NCBI GenBank assembly: GCA_016906335.1 | Contig: JADEYG010000015.1 | Coordinates: 372,001-436,000 of the forward strand | Source: Novakomyces olei | Taxonomy: Eukaryota > Ascomycota > Novakomycetes > Novakomycetales > Novakomycetaceae | DNA length: 64,000 nt | Direction: 5' to 3' | Shown: positions 32,874 through 45,203 of the stretch, in pieces | Position numbering within the stretch: the stretch's first letter is position 1 | Layout of the letters: every line of letters starts with the position of its first letter | The notes under the pieces: generated by a model | Database searches by the model: none | Seen by the model: only the letters and a program-made list of their open reading frames with translations | What the model was told of the DNA's origin: nothing | Made by a program: the position numbers and the translations under genes

Positions 32874-33625
32874 TCACCGGGCCGGCTTGACTCGTCGAAA
32901 GTACCTGTGCAATATGATCCACACTGCGCGAACACCGGCGAGTAAAGGGAAAGCCAATTCCAACCATACAAGCAACCTCCGCGGCCTATGGTCGCGCACC
33001 ATTCGCGCCACTTTAAGTTCGAGTTCAGATTTTGAACATTCGTTCCAAATCACAATATCTGCCCGGTTAATTTTTGCAGAGATAGGCATCTGCGCCTGGA
33101 TACGACTAGTCGCATCTTTAGCAGAAAGCGCCGTGTCCCGGGAAACCAGCCGCTGAAATTGTGTCTCCTCTGTGCACCCCACGCAGATTGTCTTTCCGCA
33201 AAAGACATCAAGGCCGCTTTCAAATAGCAGTGGAATATCGAGTACCACCATATCGTACCCGTGAATATAATAGAAGAAGATGTATTTCAATATTTCGAAG
33301 CGTACGGCGGGGTGAACAATACCGTTCAGCACTTTACGCTTTGCTGCATCATTGAACACGATTCGCCCTAGTTTTGCTCGGTCAAGAGATCCATCGCTGA
33401 GGAACACTTCTTTGCCAAAATAGCGCTGAATTTTCTGGTAACCACGAGTACCGGGTTCCACGACTTTGCGAGCAAGCTGGTCAGCGTCGACTATAGGTAC
33501 TCCGTGCTGAGCAGCGAGAATTCCGCTAACCGTGGACTTGCCTGAAAGAAAGGTTAGCAATAATTGTCCCGCAGCGTCCTGACCCTACCTGTCGCAATGG
33601 ATCCTGTTAATCCAATAACAAGCAT
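32874..33625 (-). CDS. CAB5: Dephospho-CoA kinase with C-terminal membrane-like tail
   Basis: Two exons (33589-33625 and 32874-33541) with a 47-nt intron give 234 residues. The intron splits the P-loop, which spliced reads MLVIGLTGSIATGKSTVSG. Other CoaE blocks follow: GVPIVDADQLARKVVEPG, KLGRIVFND, NGIVHPAVRFEI, VVLDIPLLFESGLD and the lid/base region RLVSRDTALSAKDATSRIQA. It carries out the last step of CoA synthesis, ATP-dependent phosphorylation of dephospho-CoA. After residue 200 the sequence becomes hydrophobic (LLVWLELAFPLLAGVRAVWI) followed by a basic end, suggesting membrane attachment, which bacterial CoaE lacks. The start codon is the first ATG. Confidence 0.93.
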
Positions 33626-34067
33626 TAAGTTTGCTTTGGCGCCTCTGCGCTTTTACGCGCGCTAAAATTACAATATACGTACGCGTTTTCGTGCGTTTCC
33701 TTTGCCTGCAATGTGTGTGGGCCTTTGGAAGTTGTGCTTTTTTGACAAACGTGCGACTATATTATCTGCATTGTCTCAACTAGTTTTGTTGAATATTAGT
33801 GTCATATTTTAAATATAATAATTAAAAAATAATAATAAAATATAAACTATAAAATATAATATTAATACATATAAATACAGATAAATACATATAGAACCAT
33901 ATAACGTATGGATAATTGCCAATAATGTATATAGTCAAATAGTCAAATTACATTATAGAGTCAGCATAATCTAGCCTGACGGTGTCAGTCAAACGAGCGC
34001 AATTAAACGAGGCCAAATCGACTGCCATATTATAGTGCTCTTACCCGCGGCACAATCAAGTGGATAA
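33626..34067. other. Intergenic between divergent cab5 and cbc1
   Basis: AT-rich with TATAAAATATAATA-like tracts around 33800-33900. Nothing else recognised. Confidence 0.5.
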
Positions 34068-36858
34068 ATGTCGTATTCTGGATCTTTTCGTGGGCGTAAA
34101 CGGCCGCGAAGTATGTGTTTGCTTATGAAGGCTTATTCTGACAATGCTAGATGACAGTTTCGATGGGCACCAGCGCCACTCTCGGCCTGACCCGACTTTT
34201 GCCCTAGTTGGGCGCACACGTAAAGACGTTGTCAATTTTTGTGACCCCGTAAGTTTTTTTGTCGGCATTTTTGACGCTTATGGGCTCTACTGACTTTACT
34301 AGAAAGGCAATCGCACACCCGCTGAAGATATTGATTATCTCGTCAAGCAGATCAGCCAGACTGCTTTTAATAGCGATGCAGCAAATTCCGCTGCTGTGGC
34401 TAACGCAATTATTGCCAGGTACGTGTTGATAATACGATATTATCTCGTCATACTTTTTTATCGATGGCTGTCTGATTTCTTAGTGTTCACGAGACGCCTC
34501 TAAAAATTCCCTTTCTCGCTACCGCCGTAATGGCTGCTCATGCGGAGGGAGCATTGATTGCAAAGGACGTACTTGATCGTTTGCCGGCCCTCTGTGAAAG
34601 AGCCTTACAAGATGGAGATATCTTAAAATTGACGTTTCGTCTGCGCTTTGTCGCTTATATTGGACAAATCGTCGAAGCTAGTCCTTTTTTGAATATTTCC
34701 AACCAGCTCTTACAATTAGCGGGCAATACCAAGTCTCGCCGTGCAGTCTCGGCTATTGTCTATGGTGTTTTAATTAATGTACCACACGCTGTGGTAGCTT
34801 CCAAGGACCCGGAGGTATTGTCTCTTTTTACAGCTCTGCTTGATACAGCAGAAGGCCTAGTGCCTTCCACGACGGCCGCTATCTCTCGATTAGAATCACC
34901 CTGGCTGGAGACTCCGTTTGAAACAGAAGCAAACATTCTACTGCTTTTACCGGCATTACGTCAATTCTTGCAGTCGCCCTCGCCATTCACGTACGACAAA
35001 CTCGAGCGACCTTGGGAGGCATTTGCGGAGAAGACTAAAGGCAGCCAGCCTGTTGTATTTCCTGAAATACATTTGCCGGAGAGCCTTGATGTTAAAACGG
35101 ATATTTTCTCCAGCTCTTACCCTTATTTTGGCTTATATTTCGGCCAGACTGTAGAGGTACGTATCTAATGAAAAGCCACCAAAGCCACCAAGATGGAATA
35201 AAACCACTTGCCATTTCTCTCTCTTTTTCCTGTTTATTTGATTATTCTTTTTTTTTTCTTTAATATTTTTTCTTATTCTTCTTTAATTTAAAAAAAAAAA
35301 AAAAAGAATAAATAAATGAATAAAATCAAAAACTAAGCTTTAAACTTTTAATTTTTAATTTTATAATTTCTAGCCTTTATAATCAATTTTTAAACGTCTT
35401 TATATTAATCCAAAAGACAACGCCCGCTGCCGCAAGCCTTGACTCTCAAATTCTGCGTTCCGCTGTTTTGGAAACACTGAACAGTCTGAATTTCAACAGA
35501 GTCGTTTGTGCTCAGTCCCTGACAGATCTAGATGTGTTTTTCCCCTATGGACTTTTTGCTCTGCGCGGCATGCCGCTGAAAGAGCTGGAGAATGTTGAGT
35601 CTGGATCATCAACGTTAAAACTAGAAGATACTTTTGCTCAAGTTATTTTTGCTGAACTGTTTCGATTGCCGTGCCCTACGTTTTTAGAAGTTTATTATCA
35701 CTCAGTTATTACAGAGGCATGCAAACTTGCTCCCAAGATAATGGCGCCTACCATCGGTCGGGCTATTCGGCATTTTTTCAGTCATGCAGAATCAGCGGAG
35801 CCTGAAGTCATATTCCGATTTGTCGATTGGTTTTCACATCATTTGAGCAACTTCAACTTTACTTGGAAATGGTCCGAATGGCAGGATCAACTGCACTTGG
35901 AATGGGATCATCCAAAGATATGTGTTATTACAAACACTGTTGAAAAAGAGCTTCAGCTGAGTTACCACGGCCGCATTGTGGACAGTCTGCCGGAAGAGTA
36001 TCGCAAGTTTTTAACGGAAGAATCCCCCAGCAGCCATTATCCTTTCGATGACTCGCAGCACAAGTTCTCCGAAATTAGTGGGAAAATTACAGACGCGTTG
36101 AGACTAGAGAAGCCAATGTCCGAGTTTGACAGTATCTTTGAACAGCTAGGCGAACCCGTTTCGCCAGAAGACAAGCGCTCAATTTTCTCTAACAGTATAC
36201 TTAACTTGGGAAGCCGTGTCATGTCGTTTTGCCTGAAAGCGATTGACTTTTATCAGCTAACTCTCCAGAAATATTTCCCCTCTGTGAACGATCAAATTGA
36301 ATTGCTGCACATTGTTGCGTTGTTTTGGCGGGAAATAAAGACAAACGCACAAACGGTCGCTGTGCGCCTTATTGAGCTCGAAATTTTAAGCCCGGAAGCA
36401 GTTGCACGCTGGATTATTGCTCCAGAAAACTACAAATACATGACGTCAGCATTCGCTCTTGATCTGGCGACGTACGCTCTTACGTTTGAACCTTTGGAGC
36501 CAATTGATCATGATAAACTGTCCGCAGAGGCGGCCAGCAGTGATGTAGCTGATGTCAAAGAGGAGAAGGGACCAAAAGAAGCTTTAAATTTACCAGTTTT
36601 TAAACTTTTACTCGCCCAAAAGTCTTGGGAGTCAGATGACAAGTGGTCAGAGTTTTGGTACAGTGGTCTGCAAAGATCTATAGCTCGCAGGGTAAGTTCT
36701 CCATATTGATCATTTAATCTTCTTAAAAATAAAAGGCATTGCCTGTACTAATTTCAATATAGTTTGCGACGGAAATCACAGGGTTGGCGTCTGAACTCGA
36801 AGCCGACAGCGATCCCGTGCTTCTCGAAACTGCTCGTGAAATTTCAGAGTTTCAGTAG
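34068..36858 (+). CDS. CBC1/STO1: Nuclear cap-binding complex large subunit (Cbp80)
   Basis: Six exons (34068-34110, 34151-34248, 34303-34418, 34484-35156, 35417-36691, 36763-36858) give 766 residues with consistent phases. Introns are 40, 54, 65, 260 and 71 nt. The protein starts MSYSGSFRGRKRPR, a bipartite-type basic nuclear signal as in this family. MIF4G-like helical domain 1 follows (TPAEDIDYLVKQISQTAFNS, IPFLATAVMAAHAEGALIAK), then the Cbp80-specific middle (ESLDVKTDIFSSSYPYFGLY) and MIF4G domain 2/3 (RFVDWFSHHLSNFNFTWKWS, EWQDQLHLEWDHPK). With Cbp20 it binds the m7G cap of nuclear transcripts and promotes splicing, 3' processing and export. It is a multi-exon gene in an otherwise intron-poor strand run. 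Confidence 0.93.
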
Positions 36859-37007
36859 ATCATGTTTGTTACAACGGCAATTCGTTCAAACCAAATACTA
36901 AAAGATTCGCGCTAATTGGGTGAACGGTTCGAATGTTGCAAAAGTGTTTAATTAGTCGTAGACTCTAGTCATATATGACATGATATAATTATATATAAAT
37001 ATCTATC

Positions 37008-37038
<31 letters not shown>

Positions 37039-37514
37039 CTCAAGTTCAAGCTGAGCTTATGTAGACACACAAGCTTGTTACCACCGCATGAAGCTTGCTG
37101 GCACATAATTGGTGCTGCAAGAGATTATGATGGCAATGATCGATCTACGAGCCTTTTGCAAGCGAAAGCTCACAAATAATAACGTTTAAAGTGCCCTTAG
37201 TGCATTGATTACACTGAAAACACTTGGTAGCCGGCTCACAATGCAAAAAATCTGCGAGCTTTCACTATATTTATACAACGCTGGTACTTTCGAAGTAACG
37301 TTGCTGCAAAAGGTTCTATATATACACGCAAAAGTATATTATATTGTCGCATAATCGCGCCAGTGTATGATGATATAGTTGATAAAGCGTGATAGTGTAA
37401 TAAGAATATCGTCAGAGTAGCATTTAATATAAAAAATAATATAAAATCTTGATACTATCTTGATGCAATTGCAGCTTGCCTTTAAGGTTCGGTATTGAAA
37501 AGCACCACTGCTTC
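36859..37514. other. Intergenic with (AT)n tract
   Basis: Contains a short (AT)n run at 37002-37034 and AT-rich sequence before rqc1. No gene seen. Confidence 0.55.
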
Positions 37515-39812
37515 ATGTCGTCACGGGCCTTACGGCGAATACAGCGCCAGCAGGCGTATGACCAAGAGCTGCGGCCGCGTAAATTTAGTCACGGTGATTT
37601 AAGCGATGAAAATGGGGATGAGAGCGAAGGGGAAAGTGAAGAGGATACGCCTATTGGCCGCTCAAGGCCAAAGTTGAATGCCTTTCAAATGGTATATTTC
37701 AAATTAAATATATAAGCAAGCTGGATCTGAGCAAGGCTGATTTGATAGTTGCGTGCAGCGCAGGATGATGAAGACGAAAACGAAAACGGAAACGAAGAGG
37801 AAGATGGCGATGAGGAACAGGAAGCAATGCAAGAAACAGACCCATCAGAACCAAAAGCCCATCAAAAGGGAGATGCCAAGTCAGAATATGGCAAGGCACA
37901 ATCTGGTTCTAAACGGAAACCGAAAAAGAAAAAGAGCAGAAAACCTAAACCCGTCAAGGAAGCCGATCAGACTGAGAGTGCAGTTGACGTCAGCGGCAAA
38001 GGCGATGAAGAATTCGAATCAATTCTTCGTAACTACCAGACTGTTCCCGGGAAAAATGGATCCTTTGCAAGCACTGGCAGCAAGCCATCAGGCCCGCCCT
38101 CAAGGGCACACTCTAAAGGTCTGTGGGAGATTGATGTTCGGTACCTGGATCCTGATGCTGAAATGAAACGAATCTTTGGAAGCAAATTCATTAACGGCAA
38201 TCGGAGTGTCCGGGAAGGCCAGCGACGGTTTAATAGGGCTCATGGACCCAGCAGGAGGACTGTTCTGGTAAAGGAAGCTGAAGGCTGGCCGCCTGCTATC
38301 CGCACTGGTCTTGGTATGGTAATTGCAGAAAACAAGAATGGCGTAAATAACTTTCGTTATTCTCATTCTCGTCAGTACCAGGCTGTGGAAATGGAATTTT
38401 TTGCTTGTATTCAGACTTATGACCCCAATAGTTTTGCTGCCCTTTTGCGACTGAACCCGTTCCATGTGGAAACGTGCCTGCAACTGTATCATATAGTAAT
38501 GATGCAGGGTGACCATGAAACTGCTGGTGAGATGATAAACAGGGCACTTTTCGCTCTGGATCAAGGGTTTCATCCCCTTTTCAAACTGTCAGCTGGCAGT
38601 GCCAGTCTGCCTTTCCGGTTCCCCGAGAATCGGCCTTTTTACTTGGCCATCTGGAACCATTTATCAGGGTTAACTAGACGTGGTTGCTTTCGAACTGCTT
38701 TTGAGTTTTGCAAGATTCTGGTGCTCTGCGACGAATCAGATCCGATGGGCGCTTTGCTTATGATTGATTACTTGGCGGCAAGATGTAAGCAAGACGAGTT
38801 TCTGTATCGGCTCTTGGATAAGGGCCATCAGGAGGACATTGATTACGAAATGGTTAAAGGAAACGGGAACACGGATAAAGCTGAAGAGGCAAAAGATGTA
38901 AATGCAGGCGCAAAACAAAATTTAAAACTATCGTTGCCCAATATTTGGTTTACTGCGGCTCTCCTACAATGGCAGCATAACCATTCGAGTACACTTTTAC
39001 AGAAAGCAGCCTCAAAATTCCCATTTTTTTACGGAGAACTAGTGTCTGCGTTGAGCGGGAAAGTCAGGCAAAAGGCGACGGGTGGTAAACTTGACCGGTT
39101 ACTTGCACAATTGTACATTTTGCGGAGCAAAGAACTGTGGGATTCGCCGGAGAGTGTTGAGTTGTTGTGCAGTATTGAACAAGAGCGAATGGAGCAGGAG
39201 AGTAAAGATGCAGTGCAGCCAGAAACTACTGATAATGTTCCAGAGAATGTGGCACGGCATGTTTATATGTTGGAGGAAGCTTCTTTACGGTCTATTATTC
39301 CACGATACTTTCCAGGCACGGACCAGCTGAGCTTTGATCCCTATCCTCCTGCGGATACAGAACCAAGTGCATACTATCAGAGCGTCCTTCACTATGGAGA
39401 GAGCCAGATTGATTTAAGCAGGGCTCAGGGTGATCAGGGCTCTAGTATCGGCAACTGGCTAGGAAGCTTTTTGACAAATGTAGTACAAAGACAGGCTCGT
39501 GAGATTGGAGAAGCAAGGGATACTCCCCTAGATATGCAGCAGATGCATAGAATGCTGGAAGATGCAGCTGACGAAATCGCAGAAAGTGCAAGCGACGAAG
39601 CGCTGAGTGATGATGGAGCAGAACCAGTTACTCGTGCTAGCTGGGTAAGGGCATTGACCAGGATATTCGATATTGCTGGACGTAATCGGGAGGCAGTAGT
39701 CTCTGGACAAGAGGGTACTGCACAGCCAGCTGAATCGCCGATGGGGCAAGACGAATCTGGAACTGAGGCCCCCGAAACTGAGGCTGGAGCTGAGGATTCA
39801 GAGCAAGTTTAA
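37515..39812 (+). CDS. RQC1: Rqc1/TCF25 family protein of the ribosome quality control complex
   Basis: Two exons (37515-37691, 37749-39812) with a 57-nt intron give 746 residues. It begins with the family signature MSSRALRRIQRQQAYDQEL, then acidic and Lys-rich disordered sequence to about residue 155 (NENGNEEEDGDEEQ; KRKPKKKKSRKPK). The TCF25 domain follows: LWEIDVRYLDPDAEMKRIFG, VEMEFFACIQTYDPNSFAAL, LLRLNPFHVETCLQLYHIVM, FYLAIWNHLSGLTRRGCFRT, EFCKILVLCDESDPMGALLM and IDYLAARCKQDEFLYRLL. The C terminus is acidic. Family role: Rqc1 works with Rqc2 and Ltn1 on stalled 60S subunits and helps form degradative ubiquitin chains on the nascent peptide. Confidence 0.93.
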
Positions 39813-41299
39813 TGGGATGTTTAGATATGTATCATAGACAGAGACGAGCCAGTTCTCTTCAAAGAGTGTATTCGCATTTATAAAGGCATCTTATATATTG
39901 AATAAACATTACAAAATTAATGCTTTTGTGTTTAATTTTATATAATTCATCTAATTTTTATTCACGTTTTATTTCATGTAATTTACTTGTTGCTATTTTC
40001 AAAAGGATCGCCTAAAAAGATCAATAGCATTACTTGACGATATCGTAAAGAGAAAACGGTCGCCTACTTGATTACGTCACTTTTCTTTTTCCCATATTCT
40101 TAACCACTACTGTATTTGGTCATTAATTCGTAAAAAATTTCAAGACTGATTCCCTATCGAATAAACTATTCCGGTTACATAATAATTTGGTAATGAAGCC
40201 TTACAAATTAAAAGTAGGCAGAATAATTTAATTAATTTAATTTAAATGAGCGCGCACACGCCTTTCATGTGAAAAGCGCCGATGGAATTTATCCAGTGCC
40301 AATCTCGTCGCGGACGAGGCCAACGCCCGCGATTAGTAATACACGTGAAAACGCACAAATTAGAGCAAACCGTTTCGCTTATAACTGATAAAAGCAGTAC
40401 GTAAAAGCTACGTATTTCCAGTAATTATACTCTGTCGGAGCTCACTCAGAAAGCATAATGTGTATACTATACAGTTTAGCGATGGGAATAAAAACCATAT
40501 GTAAATTTACATTTGCTGGATTAATCATAAATAAAGCGCAGAGCCAATTTTACACATCAAAGCATACCCAAAGACGGAACAATCGCACGACTAGTGGTGG
40601 TGCGCGTATTCTATTTTAGTTTGCGGTGGCCGCACCGCCCATTCGCATTGTCCATTTTTTTTTATTTTTGTCATTTTCTCTCTAAAATTGCTCACGCACT
40701 GAATTGCCTTGTCGACCGTTTGGAAACGGTGTTTTTGTCAGACCGAAACAGTGGTCACAGTCTTGGCCGCTGGCGTTTGCTCTTTTGATCGCTTAAAGAC
40801 AAAAAGAGTTGCAACTTCCACAGAGAGTAAAGGCTCCTTCGTCTGAGCTGATTAATAGTACAATCGATTGAGCTTGAGCGGTCGCCGACCACAGCAAGTG
40901 CTGCTTTTATCGCACATTGATCTTACTATTATTCTTTTACATTGTTAGCGCTTATTTCTGAGACTGCTCTTCTGTCTGACTACTTGACCCGTCTGGCTGG
41001 ATTGCGTCTGTTTCGCTGTCCAATATTCGAGTCTGCCCGCCGCGACTTTTGGCTTGGTCGATAACTCTTCTATTCCAATTTCTCTCTCTATTCCAGTATC
41101 TCTCGCCAAACCATCGCCCTGGTCGCTCGTCTCTGCCATCGACCAGCATATTAATTCCGTTTCAATCTCTTTTTGCTTTTATCGATTTTGATCGACTATC
41201 GCTGTGCCCCAACTGGTCCGGCAATTGCACTCTATTCTCCCGACTTTACTATTATATTATAGTACTCGATTTTGAGCTAAAGTCGAAAATAGCTTTACA
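39813..41299. other. Long intergenic region before gut2
   Basis: About 1.5 kb. Pyrimidine-rich sequence at 41040-41190 just before gut2 looks like a yeast-type promoter/leader region. The small open frames here carry no recognisable motif. I see no RNA gene. Confidence 0.5.
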
Positions 41300-43357
41300 A
41301 TGCTCTTTTCTAAAGCACGCACACTCTTCAAGGAGTCCGGCCGCCGCAGCCGGACTCGAGTGCTGTACGGCGGCCTTGCGCTCGTCACCTCTGGATCCGT
41401 TTATTATTATTTAAAAAATAACAATGACAAACAAAATCAGCCCTTCAATTCCCGGCTAATAACACTCGACAGTGGCCGCGAGGACGGCAGCGCTCAAACC
41501 AGCCAGTCGCCTTTGCCCGGCCCGGACACGTCCAAGTTTCGACATGTCCCTACACGGGCAAGCACGCTGGCCGAGCTTAAATTGAAGGGAACTTTATGGG
41601 ATCTGATTATTGTCGGTGGAGGTGCTACTGGAGCCGGTTGTGCTTTGGATGCAGCTTCTCGCGGACTCAAAGTTGCGCTTGTTGAACGTGACGATTTTGC
41701 GAGTGGAACGAGTTCAAGGAGCACTAAACTCGTTCACGGCGGAGTGCGCTACTTGGAAAAGGCAGTTTGGAGCCTGGACTACGATCAGTACAAGCTGGTT
41801 AAGGAGGCGCTTTCAGAAAGACAGACTTTTCTGCATATTGCTCCTTACTTATCCTCACCGCTGCCTATAATGATCCCCGTATACAAATGGTGGCAGGTCC
41901 CTTACTTTTACGTGGGCACTAAATGCTACGATTTTCTGGCAGGCCGAGAAAACTTGCGTGCTTCCTACTTTTTGACTGCGCAAAAGGCGCTCGACGCTTT
42001 CCCCATGCTGAAGAGGGACAAACTTAAAGGGGCCCTTGTTTACTTTGACGGGCAGCACAATGATTCCCGTATGAATGTGGCCATTGCCTGTACTGCCGCC
42101 TTGGAGGGCGCTGCCGTCGCCAACCATGTGGAGGTCGTTGGCCTGGAGAAGGAAGGTGACAGCGAAAAAAACAAAATAAATGGAGTCCAGTTGAGGGATA
42201 CGCTGACAGGGGAAACGTGGTCAATGAAGACAAAAGGCGTAATAAACGCGACTGGTCCCTTTACCGATACGCTCCGTAAAATGGACGACCCCAGCACTAT
42301 GGAAATAGTAGCGCCCTCCTCCGGCGTGCACGTCATCTTCCCCGGGTACTATTCGCCCAAGGAAATGGGCCTGATTGATCCCAATACTTCGGACGGACGA
42401 GTAATATTTTTTCTGCCGTTTTTAAACAACACGATTGCCGGTACTACGGACGCTCCGACGCGTGTGACGGCTAACCCTCTGCCGAAAGAGGAGGAGGTCA
42501 ATTTCATACTTAGTGAAGTACGCAAGTACTTGTCCCCGGACATTAATGTACGCCGGGAAGATGTACTAGCCACGTGGTCCGGTATCCGGCCTCTTGTCCG
42601 AGATCCGGCAGCTGCCAATACCGAGTCGCTTGTCCGTAACCACATGATTAACGTTTCGCCATCAGGACTGCTGACAATTGCCGGCGGCAAATGGACAACG
42701 TACCGGCAAATGGCAGAGGAGACGATTGACAGGGCAATTGCCGAGTTTTCACTCACGCCCAAACGATCAATGCGCTGCCAGACAAAGAGGGTGCAATTGG
42801 TCGGATCGGACCAGTACCGGCCTATGCTGTACATTGCTCTTATTCAGCATTTCGGTATGGACGAGCAGGTGGCCCGGCACTTGGCCACCTCGTACGGGTC
42901 CCGTGCCTGGTCAGTGGCGTCCCTGCTTAAATCCACGGGCTTAAGCTGGCCGCAGCGTGGGATGAGACTAGTGCCGGCTTACCCGTTTGTGGAAGCTGAA
43001 GTTCGGTACTGCGCGCAGAACGAGTATGCCGAGACGGCAGTTGATTTCTTGGCCCGTCGAACGCGTCTGGCCTTTCTAAACGCCGGAGCCGCTCTAGAAG
43101 CCTTGCCTCGCGTTATTGATATAATGGCCGAGGAAAAGAAGTGGGGGTCGAGCCGTAAAGCAGAGGAGTGGTCTGCCAGTGTTCGCTTCTTATTGGCTAT
43201 GGGACTGCCTGCGTCACTGTACAATGTCACGAGGAAACAGGTGGAAAATGGGATACTTGAAACACTTTCCGGTGACAAATCTGTGTCCCTGTACCGTCAA
43301 GCTGATGCGTGCGAAATGCTCTCTGAGTTTGGTCAGAGCCAAGTTAGCGCGGCCTAG
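41300..43357 (+). CDS. GUT2: FAD-dependent glycerol-3-phosphate dehydrogenase, mitochondrial
   Basis: Single exon, 685 residues. A basic/hydroxylated N terminus (MLFSKARTLFKESGRRSRTR) and a hydrophobic stretch (VLYGGLALVTSGSVYYYL) form a mitochondrial targeting and inner-membrane anchor region. The FAD dinucleotide fold is WDLIIVGGGATGAGCALDAA, then VERDDFASGTSSRSTKLVHG and GVRYLEKAVW. Later come NATGPFTDTLRKM, SSGVHVIFP, LPFLNNTIAGTTDAP, DVLATWSGIRPLVRDP, and GLLTIAGGKWTTYRQMAEET. The C-terminal helical domain (about 520-660) is present but there is no EF-hand extension of the animal type. It oxidises glycerol-3-phosphate to DHAP on the outer face of the inner membrane and feeds electrons to quinone, in glycerol use and the NADH shuttle. 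Confidence 0.96.
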   Translation: MLFSKARTLFKESGRRSRTRVLYGGLALVTSGSVYYYLKNNNDKQNQPFNSRLITLDSGREDGSAQTSQSPLPGPDTSKFRHVPTRASTLAELKLKGTLWDLIIVGGGATGAGCALDAASRGLKVALVERDDFASGTSSRSTKLVHGGVRYLEKAVWSLDYDQYKLVKEALSERQTFLHIAPYLSSPLPIMIPVYKWWQVPYFYVGTKCYDFLAGRENLRASYFLTAQKALDAFPMLKRDKLKGALVYFDGQHNDSRMNVAIACTAALEGAAVANHVEVVGLEKEGDSEKNKINGVQLRDTLTGETWSMKTKGVINATGPFTDTLRKMDDPSTMEIVAPSSGVHVIFPGYYSPKEMGLIDPNTSDGRVIFFLPFLNNTIAGTTDAPTRVTANPLPKEEEVNFILSEVRKYLSPDINVRREDVLATWSGIRPLVRDPAAANTESLVRNHMINVSPSGLLTIAGGKWTTYRQMAEETIDRAIAEFSLTPKRSMRCQTKRVQLVGSDQYRPMLYIALIQHFGMDEQVARHLATSYGSRAWSVASLLKSTGLSWPQRGMRLVPAYPFVEAEVRYCAQNEYAETAVDFLARRTRLAFLNAGAALEALPRVIDIMAEEKKWGSSRKAEEWSASVRFLLAMGLPASLYNVTRKQVENGILETLSGDKSVSLYRQADACEMLSEFGQSQVSAA

Positions 43358-45203
43358 TCGGCGGAGTCTGGAAGCAATACTCTTAAAACCAAAACTAATC
43401 ACTGTCACAGACTGACTATTGCAAAAATGGCGAGATTAGTTATCGGGCAAGATTAGTTGTACTTTGTTTATCTATTTGTCCATCTGAATAAATTCATCCA
43501 CGTTCTAATCGGTTCAGCTACTTCACCTTTTCCCAAAATGAAATATACACTTGGTTTCGCGTCAGTTTTCAATACACACGCAAGTGGTATTCGAATACTG
43601 GAAAAGTATTGAATGTATTGGATAGAGTAGCGATTGCTAATCAAATTATAATAATCATTATTGCTTTTGCTAGCTTTTTGTTTTCTTTTAGTTTATTTTA
43701 ATGAATCGTGTCAAGTTTAATATTCATTAATTTGGCCTTTGTAACCCGACTTGCCCCAGATAGAAAACTTTTCCGTAATTATACATGAGTAGAGAACAAT
43801 TCATCATTGATTGCGAGTTTGTAGCAAGCCATATGGGCATTAGCGGCATCGATTAGATTATTAAAGCGTACTTGATTAGTGGCAATGTGCACGGCCTCTA
43901 CCGTATAGTATAAGTGAGCAAATATTTGAGAGATTGAATATCAGATTAATAACTCGTCATCCCGGTAGACGTTTGTCCACCGCGTAAGTGCTTGACTCTT
44001 TGTATTTTTTTAATCATCACGCTGTCGATCTCTCAAGGAAATGCTTTGTACACAAAACATACTACATTTAAAAGCCCGGTCCGAGTCGAACAGACCGCAA
44101 AGACAGCCCGTGACTTGGATAAGGGAGAAAGAGAGAAAAGTAAAGAATAAAAAAGGGGAAACGGCGCAGAGCCAAGAGTAAGCCCCATTGAGTTCCTACC
44201 AGACAGCAGCACCGAAAATGCCACTGCACATTTGGCGGTATCGCAATATCTATCGGCTACGACCAAACGTGTTTTAGAGGACGCAAAAAAATTTGACTTT
44301 TCAAAAGCAACGACACTTTTCAAGCCGTCGACCTGATCTCCAACTCGCCCAGCACCAATGCAACACGGCTCTTATCATCGCCAAAAAGTGCTTCTGCCTC
44401 GAAAAACATCGGCACCCGTAGCAAAGACGCCTTTATATAAGCAAAGAAAGAGAAAAAGCAACGAGCTCAACAGCCGTCAAGTCACAGTCGCCGTCCACAG
44501 GGGACAGCTAAAAGCTCGGATCCAGCCGTGTCATGCTTGCTGAAAAAAATCCTCTAAAACGCCAGGTATTCTACACCGGCGCGGCTACACCTGTGGGCAG
44601 CAACGAATTGCCGTCCGCGTCCGGGGACTTTCCCTGAAGCGAGTTATGGGGCTTATTTGCCCCGTAAGGAAAGCTTCAACTGCGATTCTTTGTTCTGCGC
44701 TCGTCTCCAAGGCTTTGTGTAGTAAATTTTTGCGTTATATATGTGCATTTACGATTACTTGTGAAGTCTTTTTTCTGAATTGTACAGTATCGTCACGGGG
44801 CCCGTAATGATAAGGAGAGCACGCACGAGTTTAATGTGTATCAACCTATGAATCAACAGGACGATTAATACTGAGGAGAAAAGGAATAAAGCATCTGATA
44901 AAGATAGGAATCACATGTTAAATGTGCGCATAACGAGTTCAAAGGTACATAAATGACTAGCTTGAAACAACTGCCCTAAACTTGTACGCTGAAAACGTTT
45001 GGTGCATATAATTTTGCCGTCCCAATGTGAACATTTATATACATGTCGGCATTTATATATAAATGCTCTTCAGCACTAAAATTCGCGCACCACAGAAGAA
45101 AGGGGAACGTTTTAATATGAACAAGGATACTCTTCAGAGTGCAGCACGAGATTAATAATGCGCCATATCGAATCGTTAGGCGACTTGTCAACGAGGAATG
45201 TTT
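43358..45203. other. Long intergenic region with overlapping weak open frames
   Basis: The stretch 44041-44640 is GC-richer than its surroundings and holds several overlapping plus-strand open frames (for example VLEDAKKFDFSKATTLFKPS near 44275, and MLAEKNPLKRQVFYTGAATP at about 44533). I could not join them with good splice signals or match them to a family. It may hold a short multi-exon gene or be the rnr1 upstream leader. The remainder shows nothing. Confidence 0.4.

Noticed and set aside
44066-44110. tRNA-like T-arm (TTCGACT loop with a 5-bp stem) on the minus strand
   Set aside because: No matching acceptor strand, D-arm or anticodon arm could be found around it, so it is not a tRNA gene.
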